Assembly (NCBI GenBank): GCA_013178295.1
Contig: JABLWW010000011.1
Span: forward strand, 1 to 64,000
Length of the DNA: 64,000 bases
Source: Anaerolineae bacterium
GTDB taxonomy: Bacteria; Chloroflexota; Anaerolineae; Anaerolineales; Anaerolineaceae
Direction: 5' to 3'
Both the position numbers and the translations under genes were made by a program. This document shows positions 41,640 to 51,776 of this stretch, one piece after another (position 1 is the stretch's first letter; every line of letters starts with the position of its first letter). Under the pieces are notes generated by a model. The model was not told where the DNA came from. It saw nothing but the letters and a program-made list of their open reading frames with translations, and ran no database searches.

Positions 41640-43988
41640 ATGATTAAGTTCAATTTACGTGCCAAAATTCTGGGAGGGTTTTTGCTGATTGTTGCCATGA
41701 TGCTGGTGATCACAGCTGTCAGTTATTTCAATATGAAAGCAATTGATGATGGCATGGTTGAGATGTACCATGATCGCACGTTGCCCATTGCACAGATAGG
41801 CGCTGCTGATACGGAGCTATATCGTATTCGTGGCAGTGTTTTCAAGTATGTGCTGATACCAGATCAGCGCCAAGAGATAATGAATGAGATTCGCACCAGC
41901 ATTGAGGAAGTGAACCGCCAGATGGATTTGTACCGTGCCACGAATCTGGTGGAAGAAGAAAAACAGGCATTGCAGGCATTTGATCTTGCCTGGTCGCGCT
42001 ATCAAGGGGCGGTCGAAGAAACGCTGGCAAACGTCAACGCGGGCAACCAGGAAGCGGCAATGCGTAGCCTGCTGGATGGAGGCGAAACCTCTGATGCTCG
42101 TAAGGAGGTGGGCGCCGCAATGGACGAACTGATCGCGATCAACGCACGTATTGCCAGCGAACTCAACCAGAGGGCAAAAGAGACATTTGAACGTTCAACC
42201 GTGCTGCTGGTGGCTGTCTCGCTGTTGGGATTGCTGACAGCGTTAGGATTGGGTATTTTTATCTCGCGCCGCATTTCCAGAGCGGCAAAGGAAATGGTGG
42301 CAACCGCAGAGCAGATTGCTCAGGTAGATTTGGCGAATTTGTCGGCGTTGGTTGCGAATTTATCGGAAGGCGATTTTACTATCAGCCAAGTTGGCTTTGA
42401 GACAAAGCCGGTGGCTGTGCGCTCGCAGGATGAGATGGGCGAACTGGCGAGCGCGTTCAATCTGATGATCGGCTATTTGGCAGAGGTAGCGCGTTCCTTC
42501 GAGAGTATGGTAGATAAGCTGCGCGAGGCAATCCTCCAGGTGGCAGAGAGTGCTAACAGCCTGGATGCTGCCTCAGGCGACTTAGCAGCTGCGGCAGAAC
42601 AATCTGCCCAAGCGGCAAGCCAGATGGCAGTGACTTTGCAGGAGATGGCGCGGGGGATTACCCAGCAGACTGACTCAATTTCCATCACCGCTGGCTCTGT
42701 AGAGCAGATGAAGCGTGCGATTGAGGGCGTTGCCAAGGGCGCTCAGGAACAGGCAATGGCGGTCAGCAGGGCGGCAGAAGTTACCACGCAGCTGACTGTG
42801 ACTATCCAAGAGGTGGCTGCTGTGGCGCAGGAACAGGCAGCAGGCGCTGGTGTTGCAGCTGAAGCGACTCGCCAAAGTGCAGCGATTGTCGAGGACACTG
42901 TTCAGGGAATGCAAACCATCCGCGAGAGGGTCAGCAGTGCTATGGAAAAGGTCAAAGACATGGGGGCTCGTTCAGAACAGATCGGCAGCATTGTGGAAGC
43001 CATTGAGGATATTGCTTCACAGACCAATCTGCTGGCGCTCAATGCAGCGATTGAAGCTGCCCGCGCTGGAGAGCATGGCAAGGGGTTCGCGGTGGTTGCC
43101 GATGAGGTGCGCAAGCTGGCGGAGAAGTCCGCTTCGGCAGCCAAGGAAATAGGCTCTCTGATCAAACTGGTGCAGGACTCTGTTGCGGAAGTGGTGGCGG
43201 CAATGGATGCAAGCAGCAGCGAAGTGGAAAGAGGCGTAGCGCTTTCGCTGCAATCCGGGCAAGCACTGCGCAGTGTGATGGAAACAGCCCAGAAAGCCGT
43301 GGCGCTGGCAGAGAAGGTCTCAGCCGCCGCGGGACACATGACATCCCTTTCCAATGAGCTGGTGGATGTGATGGACAACGTCTCGGCGGTGGTAGAAGAG
43401 AATAATGCCTCTACCGAAGAGATGGCGGCTGGTTCGAGCGAGGTGGCAGAAGCCATCGAGGTCATTGCCAGTGTCAGCGAGCAAAATAGCGCTTCCGTTG
43501 AAGAGATTTCTGCCTCTGCAGAGGAAATGAATGCCCAATCAGAAGAGGTTACTTCTTCCGCCCTTTCGCTGGCGGATATGGCAAGTCAGTTAACCCTGAT
43601 GGTCTCGCGCTTCAAAGTAGGCGCAAACGAGGACCTGCGGGCGCAACTGCGTTCATTTGGGCGGGCGCATATAGCGTGGATTACCCGCCTGAACGAAATG
43701 CTGGAAGGCAGAGCAAAGCTCAATGGCAATGCCAATGTCTCGCATACCGAGTGTCTTTTAGGGCGCTGGTATTACAGTGCGGGCAAGCGCGATTTTGGCA
43801 GCCTGCGTGAGTTTAGTGAAATTGAGCAGCCTCATAAGCGGTTTCACGAGGCAGTGCATGAGGTGGTGGAAGCTTACAACCGTGGTGCTCGTCTGGATGC
43901 CAAACAACGTATGACAGAGGTGGTCGGTCTTTCCAAAGTGATCATAGAGAAACTGCATTTGCTGGAGCAAAAACTGAGCAGTAACTGA
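41640..43988 (+). CDS. Methyl-accepting chemotaxis protein with C-terminal zinc-binding (CZB) domain
   Basis: A 782-residue chemoreceptor. TM1 ~10-32, a four-helix-bundle sensor ~33-182, TM2 ~184-207, HAMP ~208-285, then a long signalling coiled coil with the conserved tip [20 protein letters not shown] (~467-486). The C-terminal ~115 residues are a CZB domain: [12 protein letters not shown], then CLLGRWYYS, then [10 protein letters not shown], the 3His-1Cys zinc ligands. CZB domains sense zinc and, through the Cys-zinc group, hypochlorous acid. AAAGGAG precedes the ATG. No cheA/cheW or flagellar gene is nearby. Confidence 0.95.
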   Translation: MIKFNLRAKILGGFLLIVAMMLVITAVSYFNMKAIDDGMVEMYHDRTLPIAQIGAADTELYRIRGSVFKYVLIPDQRQEIMNEIRTSIEEVNRQMDLYRATNLVEEEKQALQAFDLAWSRYQGAVEETLANVNAGNQEAAMRSLLDGGETSDARKEVGAAMDELIAINARIASELNQRAKETFERSTVLLVAVSLLGLLTALGLGIFISRRISRAAKEMVATAEQIAQVDLANLSALVANLSEGDFTISQVGFETKPVAVRSQDEMGELASAFNLMIGYLAEVARSFESMVDKLREAILQVAESANSLDAASGDLAAAAEQSAQAASQMAVTLQEMARGITQQTDSISITAGSVEQMKRAIEGVAKGAQEQAMAVSRAAEVTTQLTVTIQEVAAVAQEQAAGAGVAAEATRQSAAIVEDTVQGMQTIRERVSSAMEKVKDMGARSEQIGSIVEAIEDIASQTNLLALNAAIEAARAGEHGKGFAVVADEVRKLAEKSASAAKEIGSLIKLVQDSVAEVVAAMDASSSEVERGVALSLQSGQALRSVMETAQKAVALAEKVSAAAGHMTSLSNELVDVMDNVSAVVEENNASTEEMAAGSSEVAEAIEVIASVSEQNSASVEEISASAEEMNAQSEEVTSSALSLADMASQLTLMVSRFKVGANEDLRAQLRSFGRAHIAWITRLNEMLEGRAKLNGNANVSHTECLLGRWYYSAGKRDFGSLREFSEIEQPHKRFHEAVHEVVEAYNRGARLDAKQRMTEVVGLSKVIIEKLHLLEQKLSSN

Positions 43989-44128
43989 TGGGCACTGCTT
44001 TAGCAAAGAAAAGAGCCGGTGGGAGGCTGCAACTTTCACCGGCGCTGGTTTCCTGACAGAATGTTACAATAATATGGTGAAGCGTGAGAGAAGAGGTTTT
44101 GAGCCCCTGTTTGGCTGAAGGATTTGAG

Positions 44129-47100
44129 ATGCAGACAACTGAAGCGCTGTACCGTTCTACATTCGAGCATCTGCCGCTGGGTGTCTGTCATGTGGATTGT
44201 GAGGGACGCTATCTCAAAGCCAACCCTGCCTTTTGTGGACTTTTGGGTTATTCTGAAGAAGAACTGCTCAACATGTATTGCTGGGATGTTCATTCTGCAG
44301 GGGAAACCGAAAGGATTCGAGAAGCACTTTTCCAGATAAGCGCAGGCAAGGGCGAAAAAGCTTCATTGGAGCTGGAGTTTGTCCGCAAGGATGGGACGTC
44401 TTTTTGGGGCGATGTGGGTATCTCGCTGGTGCGGGATGATGATGGGCAGCCGCTATTTTGTGTGATGCTGATTCAAGATATGACCGAGCGCATCCGCGCC
44501 CGACAGGCGTATCGCGTCTTTGTAGAACATTCTTTGCAGGGGCTGATGATTGTGCAGGATGAGAAGATAGATTTTGTCAATCCTACGCTGACTGAGATAC
44601 TTGGTCTGCAATCCGAGAACCTGAAGGGGTGTGCTCTGAACGACTTTGTGCTGCAGGTGGTATGCGCTGAAGATCAGCAAAAGGTGCTTTTTGCATACCG
44701 CCAATGCGTGATGGGCGAAGCGGCCGAAATGCGTCAGGAGATTCGGGCTTTGTGCGCGGGTGGCCAAATGCGCTGGCTGGAAAACCTGATGGTAGGTGTC
44801 AGCTATCAGGGGAAACCTGCTGTTCAGGTGGTTGTTCTGGATATTACGCAACGCAAACAGACTGAAGAAGAACTGCGCAAACTGACGCGTGCGGTAGAAG
44901 AAAGCCCGGCGTCAATTGTCATCACCGATGCGGCGGCAAATATCGAATATGTCAATCCCAGATTTACGGAGATCACCGGCTACACGCGCGAGGAGGTTTT
45001 GGGCAAGAACCCACGCATTCTCAAGACAGGGATAGTACCGGCAGAAGTCTATCGACAGATGTGGGCAACGCTGACTTCTGGTAAAGTGTGGCGCGGCGAG
45101 TTTGCCAACCGCAAGAAAGATGGCGGCATGTTCTGGGAAAGCGTTTCCATCTCTCCGCTGATCAGCAATGGCGTCATCACCCACTATGTGGCGGTCAAAG
45201 AGGATATTACCGAAAAGAAAGCCGCGCTTCTCCAGGTGCAGGAATTGAACCGCGAGCTTGAACGCCGTGTCTGGGAAAGAACGATGGCGCTGGAAGATCG
45301 AGTGCTGCGCTTGATGCAGGTGGAGAAGGCGCTGCACGAAAGTGACAACCGCTTTCGTGGTTTGTTTGAAAATGTGGATATTGGTGTAGCGATCTACAAA
45401 CCCTGCGAGGATGGTGAGGATTTTCTCATCGTTGCCATCAATGATGCCGGGATGTCCATCAGCCGTTTGGAAAGCCGTGCGCAGGTGATTGGCAAACGTC
45501 TTATGACTGTATTCCCCGGCGCGGCAGAGATGGGGTTGCTGCAAAGTCTGCAAAGGGTTTGGGAAACAGGCGAGACAGTTCGTCTGGGAGAGGTGCACTA
45601 TCTGGATGATCGTTTGGATGTGTGGGTGGATAACAACTTTTATAAACTCCCCTCGGGCGAGGTTGCCTCTGTTTTTAAAGACATTACTGAGAAAAAGCTT
45701 GCCGAGGAGGCGTTGCGGCGCAGCGAGGAGAAATACCGCACGGTTGCCGATTTTACCTATGATTGGGAGTATTGGGTCACTCCGGATGGCAACTATGTGT
45801 ATGTTTCCCCATCCTGTGAACGCATTACGGGCTATACGAGGGAACAGTTCCAGTCCAACCCCAATTTGTTTATTCAAATCACCCACCCGGATGATCGTGC
45901 AATGGTAAGTCAACACCTTGCAATGGATAGTATAGCAGAAGCCCACCCTGCGGGGATCATGGATTTTCGCATCATTACCCGCAGCGGCGAGGAGCGTTGG
46001 GTGGGCCATACCTGCCAGCCAGTTTTTGATGCGCAAGGGAATTATCTTGGCAGGCGTGGCAGCAACCGCGATATCACCGATCGTAAGCTGGCAGCCCAGG
46101 CGTTGCAGCGCGAACGCGAGAGTCTGGCGCGCAAAGTGGAAGAGCGCACGGCGGAGTTAAGCGCCTCGAATGCGGATCTGTCGCGTGCACTGCGCGCCCG
46201 CGATGAATTTCTGGCGACCATGAGTCATGAGCTGCGCTCGCCGCTCAATTCTATCCTCAGCTTGACTGAAATCCTGGAAGAAGGGATATATGGTGATCTT
46301 ACCCCACAGCAGCGCAAGTCCTTACAAAGCATTGGTGAGAGTGGCAGACATCTTCTTGAGCTTATCAACGATATCCTTGATCTTTCGAAAATTGAGGCTG
46401 GCAAGTTATCTCTTGATGTTCAGACGGTATGGGTATCGGACATCAGCCATTCCAGCATCCGAATGGTGCGCGAACAGGCATACAAGAAAGGGCTGACGAT
46501 TGACATACGTCTCGACCCCGAGGCGATTACGCTGCAGGTGGATGCCAGGCGGCTCAAGCAGATCCTGGTCAACCTGCTTTCCAACGCGGTCAAGTTTACA
46601 CCGCGCGGCGGGAAGATATGGCTGGAAGTTGAGGGAGATCTGGATGCGCAAGAGATCCGTTTCACCGTTCGCGATACAGGGATAGGCATCTCGCCTGAGG
46701 ATATGCCGCGTCTGTTTAAGCCGTTTGTTCAGCTGGATAGTAAGCTGGCGCGTGCACATACCGGCACGGGGCTGGGGCTGGCTTTGGTGCAGCGCATGGT
46801 GGAGATGCACGGCGGGAGCGTGCGTGTGGAGAGCGAGGAAGGCAAAGGCAGCGCTTTTACAGTTTCGTTGCCGTGGTCTGGCAATCAAGACGTTGTTGCC
46901 GGGATGGAAGAGACACCAGCCAAGCCCGTATATGTTTCGCCAATGACGGAGAGCGCCAGCGCAGATGAAGCACTGCCACACATTCTGCTGGTTGAAGACA
47001 GTGAACTGGTCATCACGACGATTTCAGATTATTTGCGCAGCAAGGGTTGCCCGGTGAGTGTTGCCCGTGATGGCTATGAAGCCATTGAACGCGCCCGCGA

Positions 47101-47377
47101 GCTGCGCCCAGCCTTGATTTTAATGGATGTGCAGATGCCGCGAATGGATGGTTTGGAAGCTACCCGCCGTTTGCGGGCGGATGCCGAGCTGGGCAACAGT
47201 GTGATTGTTACGCTGTCTGCCCTGGCGATGCCAGGTGACCGTGAGCGTTGCCTGGAAGCGGGCGCCAATGACTATTTGAGCAAACCTGTCAGTCTCAAGA
47301 AGATTTTAATGACCGTTGAGAAATACACTGGTCACAATTTTGACAATACAACAATGCATGAAGAGAGTGTCAGATGA
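44129..47377 (+). CDS. Hybrid histidine kinase with five PAS domains and a receiver
   Basis: A 1082-residue cytoplasmic hybrid kinase. Five PAS units span ~1-650, each pair linked by helices (for example FRGLFENVDIGVAIYKP and YVSPSCERITGYTREQF). A coiled coil leads to HisKA (~690-755) with FLATMSHELRSPLNSIL, HATPase (~800-915) with LLSNAVKFTP, DTGIGI and GTGLGLALV, and a C-terminal receiver (~965-1080; Asp in LILMDVQMPRMDG). It lacks membrane helices, so the PAS domains should sense internal signals. The ATG at 44129 is chosen because GAAGGA precedes it; GTG at 44084 does not fit. The stop overlaps the HD-GYP gene by 4 nt. Confidence 0.93.
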   Translation: MQTTEALYRSTFEHLPLGVCHVDCEGRYLKANPAFCGLLGYSEEELLNMYCWDVHSAGETERIREALFQISAGKGEKASLELEFVRKDGTSFWGDVGISLVRDDDGQPLFCVMLIQDMTERIRARQAYRVFVEHSLQGLMIVQDEKIDFVNPTLTEILGLQSENLKGCALNDFVLQVVCAEDQQKVLFAYRQCVMGEAAEMRQEIRALCAGGQMRWLENLMVGVSYQGKPAVQVVVLDITQRKQTEEELRKLTRAVEESPASIVITDAAANIEYVNPRFTEITGYTREEVLGKNPRILKTGIVPAEVYRQMWATLTSGKVWRGEFANRKKDGGMFWESVSISPLISNGVITHYVAVKEDITEKKAALLQVQELNRELERRVWERTMALEDRVLRLMQVEKALHESDNRFRGLFENVDIGVAIYKPCEDGEDFLIVAINDAGMSISRLESRAQVIGKRLMTVFPGAAEMGLLQSLQRVWETGETVRLGEVHYLDDRLDVWVDNNFYKLPSGEVASVFKDITEKKLAEEALRRSEEKYRTVADFTYDWEYWVTPDGNYVYVSPSCERITGYTREQFQSNPNLFIQITHPDDRAMVSQHLAMDSIAEAHPAGIMDFRIITRSGEERWVGHTCQPVFDAQGNYLGRRGSNRDITDRKLAAQALQRERESLARKVEERTAELSASNADLSRALRARDEFLATMSHELRSPLNSILSLTEILEEGIYGDLTPQQRKSLQSIGESGRHLLELINDILDLSKIEAGKLSLDVQTVWVSDISHSSIRMVREQAYKKGLTIDIRLDPEAITLQVDARRLKQILVNLLSNAVKFTPRGGKIWLEVEGDLDAQEIRFTVRDTGIGISPEDMPRLFKPFVQLDSKLARAHTGTGLGLALVQRMVEMHGGSVRVESEEGKGSAFTVSLPWSGNQDVVAGMEETPAKPVYVSPMTESASADEALPHILLVEDSELVITTISDYLRSKGCPVSVARDGYEAIERARELRPALILMDVQMPRMDGLEATRRLRADAELGNSVIVTLSALAMPGDRERCLEAGANDYLSKPVSLKKILMTVEKYTGHNFDNTTMHEESVR

Positions 47378-48477
47378 ACGTGAACATGAACAATGCACCC
47401 AAGGTGTTAATTATTGATGATGAAAAACGGCAACGCGATGTGCTGGAGTCGGTGTTGTTCAATCAAGGATATGAACTGTACTTTGCGGAAAATGGCCCGC
47501 AGGGCTTGCAGATGGCAAGAGAGTACCTGCCGGATGTGATTTTGCTTGATATCATGATGCCGGATATGGATGGGTTTCAGGTCTGTGAGGTTATTCGCGC
47601 AGACGATATGCTGAAAGAGGCGCCAGTGTTATTTCTTACTGCACTGGAGGACAAAGAGGCGCGCATTCGCGGTTTGGAGGTTGGGGCGGATGATTTTATC
47701 ACCAAGCCATTCGATATTACTGAACTACGCACTCGTCTGCGTACCATTACCCGTCTGAACCGCTATCGTAGTTTGATGAAGCATCGCTCTGACCTTGAAG
47801 AGGCGAACCGGCAGCTTTTGGAAGCGTACGATGCTACCATTCAGGGCTGGGCATCGGCGCTCGAGCTGCGCGATCATGAAACGCGCGGGCATTCGCTACG
47901 GGTGGTGGAAATGACGCTGGAGCTGGCGCGGCGGCTGGGCGTTCCACAGAGCGAGATGGAACACTACCGGCGCGGCGCTCTGTTGCACGATATTGGAAAA
48001 ATAGGCATTCCTGACGCTATTTTGCATAAAACTGGACCGCTCAATGAAGCCGAATGGGAAATTACCCGCCAACATCCGGTTTGGGCGTATGAGTTCTTGT
48101 CTTCGGTGGAGTTTCTCAAGCCTGCTTTGGATATCCCGTATGCACATCATGAAAAGTGGGATGGCAGCGGGTATCCTCGCGGGTTACGCGGTGAAGAAAT
48201 CCCTCTAGCAGCTCGCATCTTTGCTATTGTGGATGTGTGGGATGCTCTCATCAGCGACCGTCCTTACCGCAGAGCACTTAACGAAGAGACAGCGCTGGCG
48301 TTCATTCGTCAGCAGTCGGGGAAGCATTTTGACCCCGAGGTGGTCAGAGCCTTCCTGGAAATGCAGCAGGAAAGAAAAAGGGAGTCGTTTCGGTTGGCAC
48401 GTGCCGGTATTTCGTCAGTAGCAAATGGGGATGTAGCGGAAAACTATGCGCAGGGAGTTGGCACGCTTGTAAGGTGA
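47374..48477 (+). CDS. Response regulator with HD-GYP c-di-GMP phosphodiesterase domain
   Basis: A 367-residue RpfG-like protein. Receiver ~8-125 (VLIIDDEKRQ, Asp in VILLDIMMPDMDG ~60, Lys in FITKPFD). HD-GYP ~165-335: HETRGHSLRV, ALLHDIGKIGIPD, the GYP signature in DGSGYPRGLRGEEIP and ARIFAIVDVWDALISDRPYR. The metal ligands and GYP are complete, so it should hydrolyse cyclic di-GMP. The overlap with the hybrid kinase (ATGA) makes it the likely phosphorylation target, linking PAS-sensed signals to c-di-GMP level. The tail after ~335 is unstructured. Confidence 0.95.
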   Translation: MNVNMNNAPKVLIIDDEKRQRDVLESVLFNQGYELYFAENGPQGLQMAREYLPDVILLDIMMPDMDGFQVCEVIRADDMLKEAPVLFLTALEDKEARIRGLEVGADDFITKPFDITELRTRLRTITRLNRYRSLMKHRSDLEEANRQLLEAYDATIQGWASALELRDHETRGHSLRVVEMTLELARRLGVPQSEMEHYRRGALLHDIGKIGIPDAILHKTGPLNEAEWEITRQHPVWAYEFLSSVEFLKPALDIPYAHHEKWDGSGYPRGLRGEEIPLAARIFAIVDVWDALISDRPYRRALNEETALAFIRQQSGKHFDPEVVRAFLEMQQERKRESFRLARAGISSVANGDVAENYAQGVGTLVR

Positions 48478-48539
48478 TGGGAGAGCCCCCTTGTCCATCG
48501 GTTAGGGTTGCTTTTTGGGGTACTGGATAGAGATGGAAG

Positions 48540-49028
48540 TTATGCTTTGGGTTTTGCCAGGGTTGTGTACCAAAAGGATGCCAGTACCCCCAACGAGAAC
48601 ATACTTGCCTGGAGAGCAGGGGAGACCAAGATCATCAACACCATCCATCCAATGTAGCTCACTCTTGGTTGGTAAAGCCATAATGGGATGCCGAATCCCT
48701 CTACGTCAAAGGTTGGGTCAAAGAACTTAAGCGTGGGCGGCAGCCAGATGATCAGCATTTGTATGAAGGTAAAGAGAGCAAGCATACTGGCTGCCAGAAG
48801 GGCTTTTCCAGCGTGATTGCTTAAGGATTGATTTTGACGAATTACCCGCTGTCCAATAACCCATCCGGCGGGTAATCCGAACGCTATTGAAAAAACGGGG
48901 ACGCCCATACCCATGCCAACACTGATAATATCCAGGAGTGCAAGCGCCAGATAAAAGCGTACTCTTGACCAGGACAATCGTCTGTGCCACCGATTTGGGT
49001 TCGTATCCGTGCTAGATGAAATTTCCAT
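48540..49028 (-). CDS. Small membrane protein of unknown function
   Basis: A 162-residue protein with an N-terminal basic stretch and about four hydrophobic helices: ~25-45, ~75-95, ~122-142 and ~145-158 (LVSPALQASMFSLGVLA). I recognise no family. It is divergent from ccmE and convergent with the HD-GYP gene, so it has its own transcript. No evidence ties it to cytochrome maturation beyond position. Confidence 0.6.
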   Translation of the reverse strand: MEISSSTDTNPNRWHRRLSWSRVRFYLALALLDIISVGMGMGVPVFSIAFGLPAGWVIGQRVIRQNQSLSNHAGKALLAASMLALFTFIQMLIIWLPPTLKFFDPTFDVEGFGIPLWLYQPRVSYIGWMVLMILVSPALQASMFSLGVLASFWYTTLAKPKA

Positions 49029-49157
49029 GATGCAATCCTATTCTATGTGGGCTGTCAAAAGCTATCGAAAAAGCAAGAACAACAACTCCCCACCTCGAAA
49101 ATCTCTCATCCTTAATTTAATCAAATTACGGTAAGATTAGGTTAAAATAAATGCTCA

Positions 49158-49691
49158 ATGCAGAAAACATCTTCTTTTGCTGGACAGATAGCTGATGCGC
49201 GTAAGCCTGCCAGTGGCAAAGCAAAGTTTATGATAGCTGCGCTGGTAGTCCTGGCTGCGGTGGTCTATTTGATTGTGTCTTCGACGCGTGCCACCGCGCA
49301 GTATTTTCTCACTGTGGAGGAGTTGCAAGCGCGGAAGAGTGATCTTGTTGGGCGGTCGGTGCGTATCTCGGGGGCGGTTTTGGGTGAGAGTATCCGCTAT
49401 GACTCGCAAGATATGCTGCTTCGCTTCACGGTGGTTCACATCCCGGGGCGGCAGAAGGAGATTGATGCCCAAGGAGGGCTGGCGGCGGTTTTACATGCGG
49501 CTGTCGGTGATGCCGGGCTGCCGCGCTTGAGCGTGGTTTACCGCGGGGTCAAACCAGACCTTTTGAAGAATGAGGCACAGGCGATTATCAGTGGAAGGTT
49601 GGAAGAGGATGGCGTTTTTTACGCCGATGAACTGCTGTTGAAATGCCCCAGCCGCTATGAAGAGGCGCTCCCAGAGCAGCCGGGCGGGTGA
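49158..49691 (+). CDS. ccmE: Cytochrome c maturation protein CcmE, Cys-type (CxxxY)
   Basis: A 177-residue periplasmic heme chaperone anchored by one N-terminal helix (~22-42). The OB-fold core matches CcmE: VGRSVRISGAV, VVYRGVKPDLLKNEAQAIISG (split by short variation) and YADELLLKC. The heme-binding His of proteobacterial CcmE (HxxxY) is replaced by Cys in CPSRY (~163-167). This CxxxY form is known from archaea, some Gram-positives and sulfate reducers. The first of a same-strand ccm block; ccmF starts 22 nt later. No Shine-Dalgarno is visible before the ATG. Confidence 0.88.
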   Translation: MQKTSSFAGQIADARKPASGKAKFMIAALVVLAAVVYLIVSSTRATAQYFLTVEELQARKSDLVGRSVRISGAVLGESIRYDSQDMLLRFTVVHIPGRQKEIDAQGGLAAVLHAAVGDAGLPRLSVVYRGVKPDLLKNEAQAIISGRLEEDGVFYADELLLKCPSRYEEALPEQPGG

Positions 49692-49713
49692 TGCCGGGAG
49701 ACAGGTGTAATAA

Positions 49714-51732
49714 ATGTTGATCTATTTGGGCTTTGGTGCGCTGGTGATTGCCTTGCTGACGGCGTTGTTTGGCGTTGTTGCTGCTGTATATGCCACGCGC
49801 TCTGGCGGGAAGGCGGCTAACTGGCTGGAAAGTGCGCGGCGTTCGATGGTGATCAGCTTTCCACTGCTGACGGTGGCGCTTTTGTGCCTGGCGGCGCTGT
49901 TGGCGCTTGGCGATTTTCAGGTGCAGTTTGTCTATTCGGTTACCAGCCGCGCCATGCCGTTACACCTCAAAGTGAGTGCCTTGTGGGGGGGACAGGCAGG
50001 CTCTTTGCTCTTCTGGTGCTGGTTGCTGGCGGCTTTTCTGCTGGCGGCGGCACAGCGCACATGGGCACAGGAGCAGGACATGCTGCCATATATGGTCATT
50101 GTGGGTCAGATCACGCTGGCTTTCTTTCTGGGGCTGATTATTCTCATTGAGAACCCATTTGCGCGCTTCTGGCTTCTGCCCAATGGTGAGCAGGTGGCGG
50201 CGGTCTTTCAGCCGCGGGTGGCTTTGCCGCTGCTCCCGCCGGATGGGCGTGGGCTGAACCCGTTGTTGAGACACCCCGGCATGATTCTCCACCCGCCGAT
50301 GCTGTATTTGGGTTTTGTGGCTTATGTCATTCCATTTGCTTTGGCTGTGGCTGCGTTAATCACTGGGCGCAGTGATGACGCCTGGATACGGGCTGCCCGC
50401 CGCTGGGTATTGATTGCGTGGCTTTTCCTTTCCTTAGGCTTGATACTGGGGGCGCGTTGGGCGTATGACGTGCTGGGCTGGGGTGGTTATTGGGGTTGGG
50501 ATCCGGTGGAGATCGCGGCGCTTATGCCCTGGTTGAGCAGCACGGCGTTTTTACATTCGATGGTGATTCAAGAGCGCCGCGGGCTTTTTAAGCGCTGGAA
50601 TGTGGTGTTGATTATCATCACGTATGCCCTGGTCATCCTGGGCACGTTCCTAACACGCTCCGGTGTGCTTTCATCAGTACATGCTTTTGCCCAGAGCGCC
50701 ATTGGGCCTCTGTTTTTTGCCTTTATTGCTGCCGTGCTTATGATCTCGCTGGGGCTGCTTCTGTGGCGTTGGAACGCTCTGCGCGCTGAAGGAGAGGTAC
50801 ATTCACTGCTTTCGCGCGAGGCGTTTTTTCTCTTCAACAACTTTTTGTTTATGGGCGTGTTGGCTGTGTGCTTGTGGGGGGTTCTGTTCCCATTGGTTTC
50901 GGAATTGATTGGCGGGCAGAGAATCACGGTTGGGCCGCCGTTCTATGAGCGCGCGATTGCTCCGCTCTTTGGCGCGCTGATGTTTTTGATGGCAGCCGCG
51001 CCGCTCTCTGCCTGGAAACGTTCTACGTTCAGGAGTCTGGCAGGGACAGGCTGGAAACCGGCAGTCGCGTCGCTTTTCGTCCCTGCCGTGTCGTTGGTTT
51101 TCGGCGTTCGCAACCCTGTGGCACTTATCGGCTTATGGCTGGCTGGTATGGTGGTGATATTCTCGCTCTATGAGTATGGGCGCGCGGTTGTATTGCGCCG
51201 ACGCAGGACGGGGCAGCGCTGGATCACAGCTTTGTGGACTCTAGCAGGCAGCAATCGCAGGCGGTACGGGGGATATATTATTCATCTGGGGATGGCGCTC
51301 ATGGCGTTGGGGATCATTGGTATCGAGTTGTTCCAGGCTGAGACGCAGGGCACACTTGCGCAGGGTGAAAGCCTGCGCCTGCGTGATTACAACATTACCT
51401 ACCGCTCGCTGGCGGTCTTTGATACTTCAGACTTGCGTTATGTGGTGCGTGCGGCAATTGGTGTGGAAAAGGATGGGGTGCTGCTGGGCGAATTACACCC
51501 GCGCGTGGACTACTATTATGACTCTGAGCAGCAGGTAACCGTTCCTGCAGTGCGCGCTACCTTGTTGGATGATTTATACGTTGTCCTGGTGGATTGGGAG
51601 CCAATCAGCTTGCAGGCGGCGACGTTCAAGGTTTACGATAACCCTCTGGTCAGCTGGTTGTGGATTGGCGCGCTGGTATTTGTGGTGGGGGTCATGGTGG
51701 CGCTTTGGCCGCAGAAAGACGAGGAGGGCTGA
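49714..51732 (+). CDS. ccmF: Heme lyase subunit CcmF
   Basis: A 672-residue protein with about 14-15 membrane helices, the usual CcmF size. The tryptophan-rich WWD heme-handling segment is WGGYWGWDPVEIAALMPWL (~257-275). A long periplasmic loop near the C-terminus (~555-640) precedes the last helix. CcmF joins heme delivered by CcmE to apocytochrome thiols together with CcmH. It is preceded by GGGAG and follows ccmE directly. Confidence 0.95.
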   Translation: MLIYLGFGALVIALLTALFGVVAAVYATRSGGKAANWLESARRSMVISFPLLTVALLCLAALLALGDFQVQFVYSVTSRAMPLHLKVSALWGGQAGSLLFWCWLLAAFLLAAAQRTWAQEQDMLPYMVIVGQITLAFFLGLIILIENPFARFWLLPNGEQVAAVFQPRVALPLLPPDGRGLNPLLRHPGMILHPPMLYLGFVAYVIPFALAVAALITGRSDDAWIRAARRWVLIAWLFLSLGLILGARWAYDVLGWGGYWGWDPVEIAALMPWLSSTAFLHSMVIQERRGLFKRWNVVLIIITYALVILGTFLTRSGVLSSVHAFAQSAIGPLFFAFIAAVLMISLGLLLWRWNALRAEGEVHSLLSREAFFLFNNFLFMGVLAVCLWGVLFPLVSELIGGQRITVGPPFYERAIAPLFGALMFLMAAAPLSAWKRSTFRSLAGTGWKPAVASLFVPAVSLVFGVRNPVALIGLWLAGMVVIFSLYEYGRAVVLRRRRTGQRWITALWTLAGSNRRRYGGYIIHLGMALMALGIIGIELFQAETQGTLAQGESLRLRDYNITYRSLAVFDTSDLRYVVRAAIGVEKDGVLLGELHPRVDYYYDSEQQVTVPAVRATLLDDLYVVLVDWEPISLQAATFKVYDNPLVSWLWIGALVFVVGVMVALWPQKDEEG

Positions 51733-51776
51733 ACGTGCAGATGATTAAATGGCGATCAGTGATGGATAGAGGTTGA

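Noticed and set aside
44912-46036. Long antisense frame (374 codons) over the hybrid kinase gene
   Set aside because: Shadow of GC-rich codon usage in the PAS region; no start signal and no domain.
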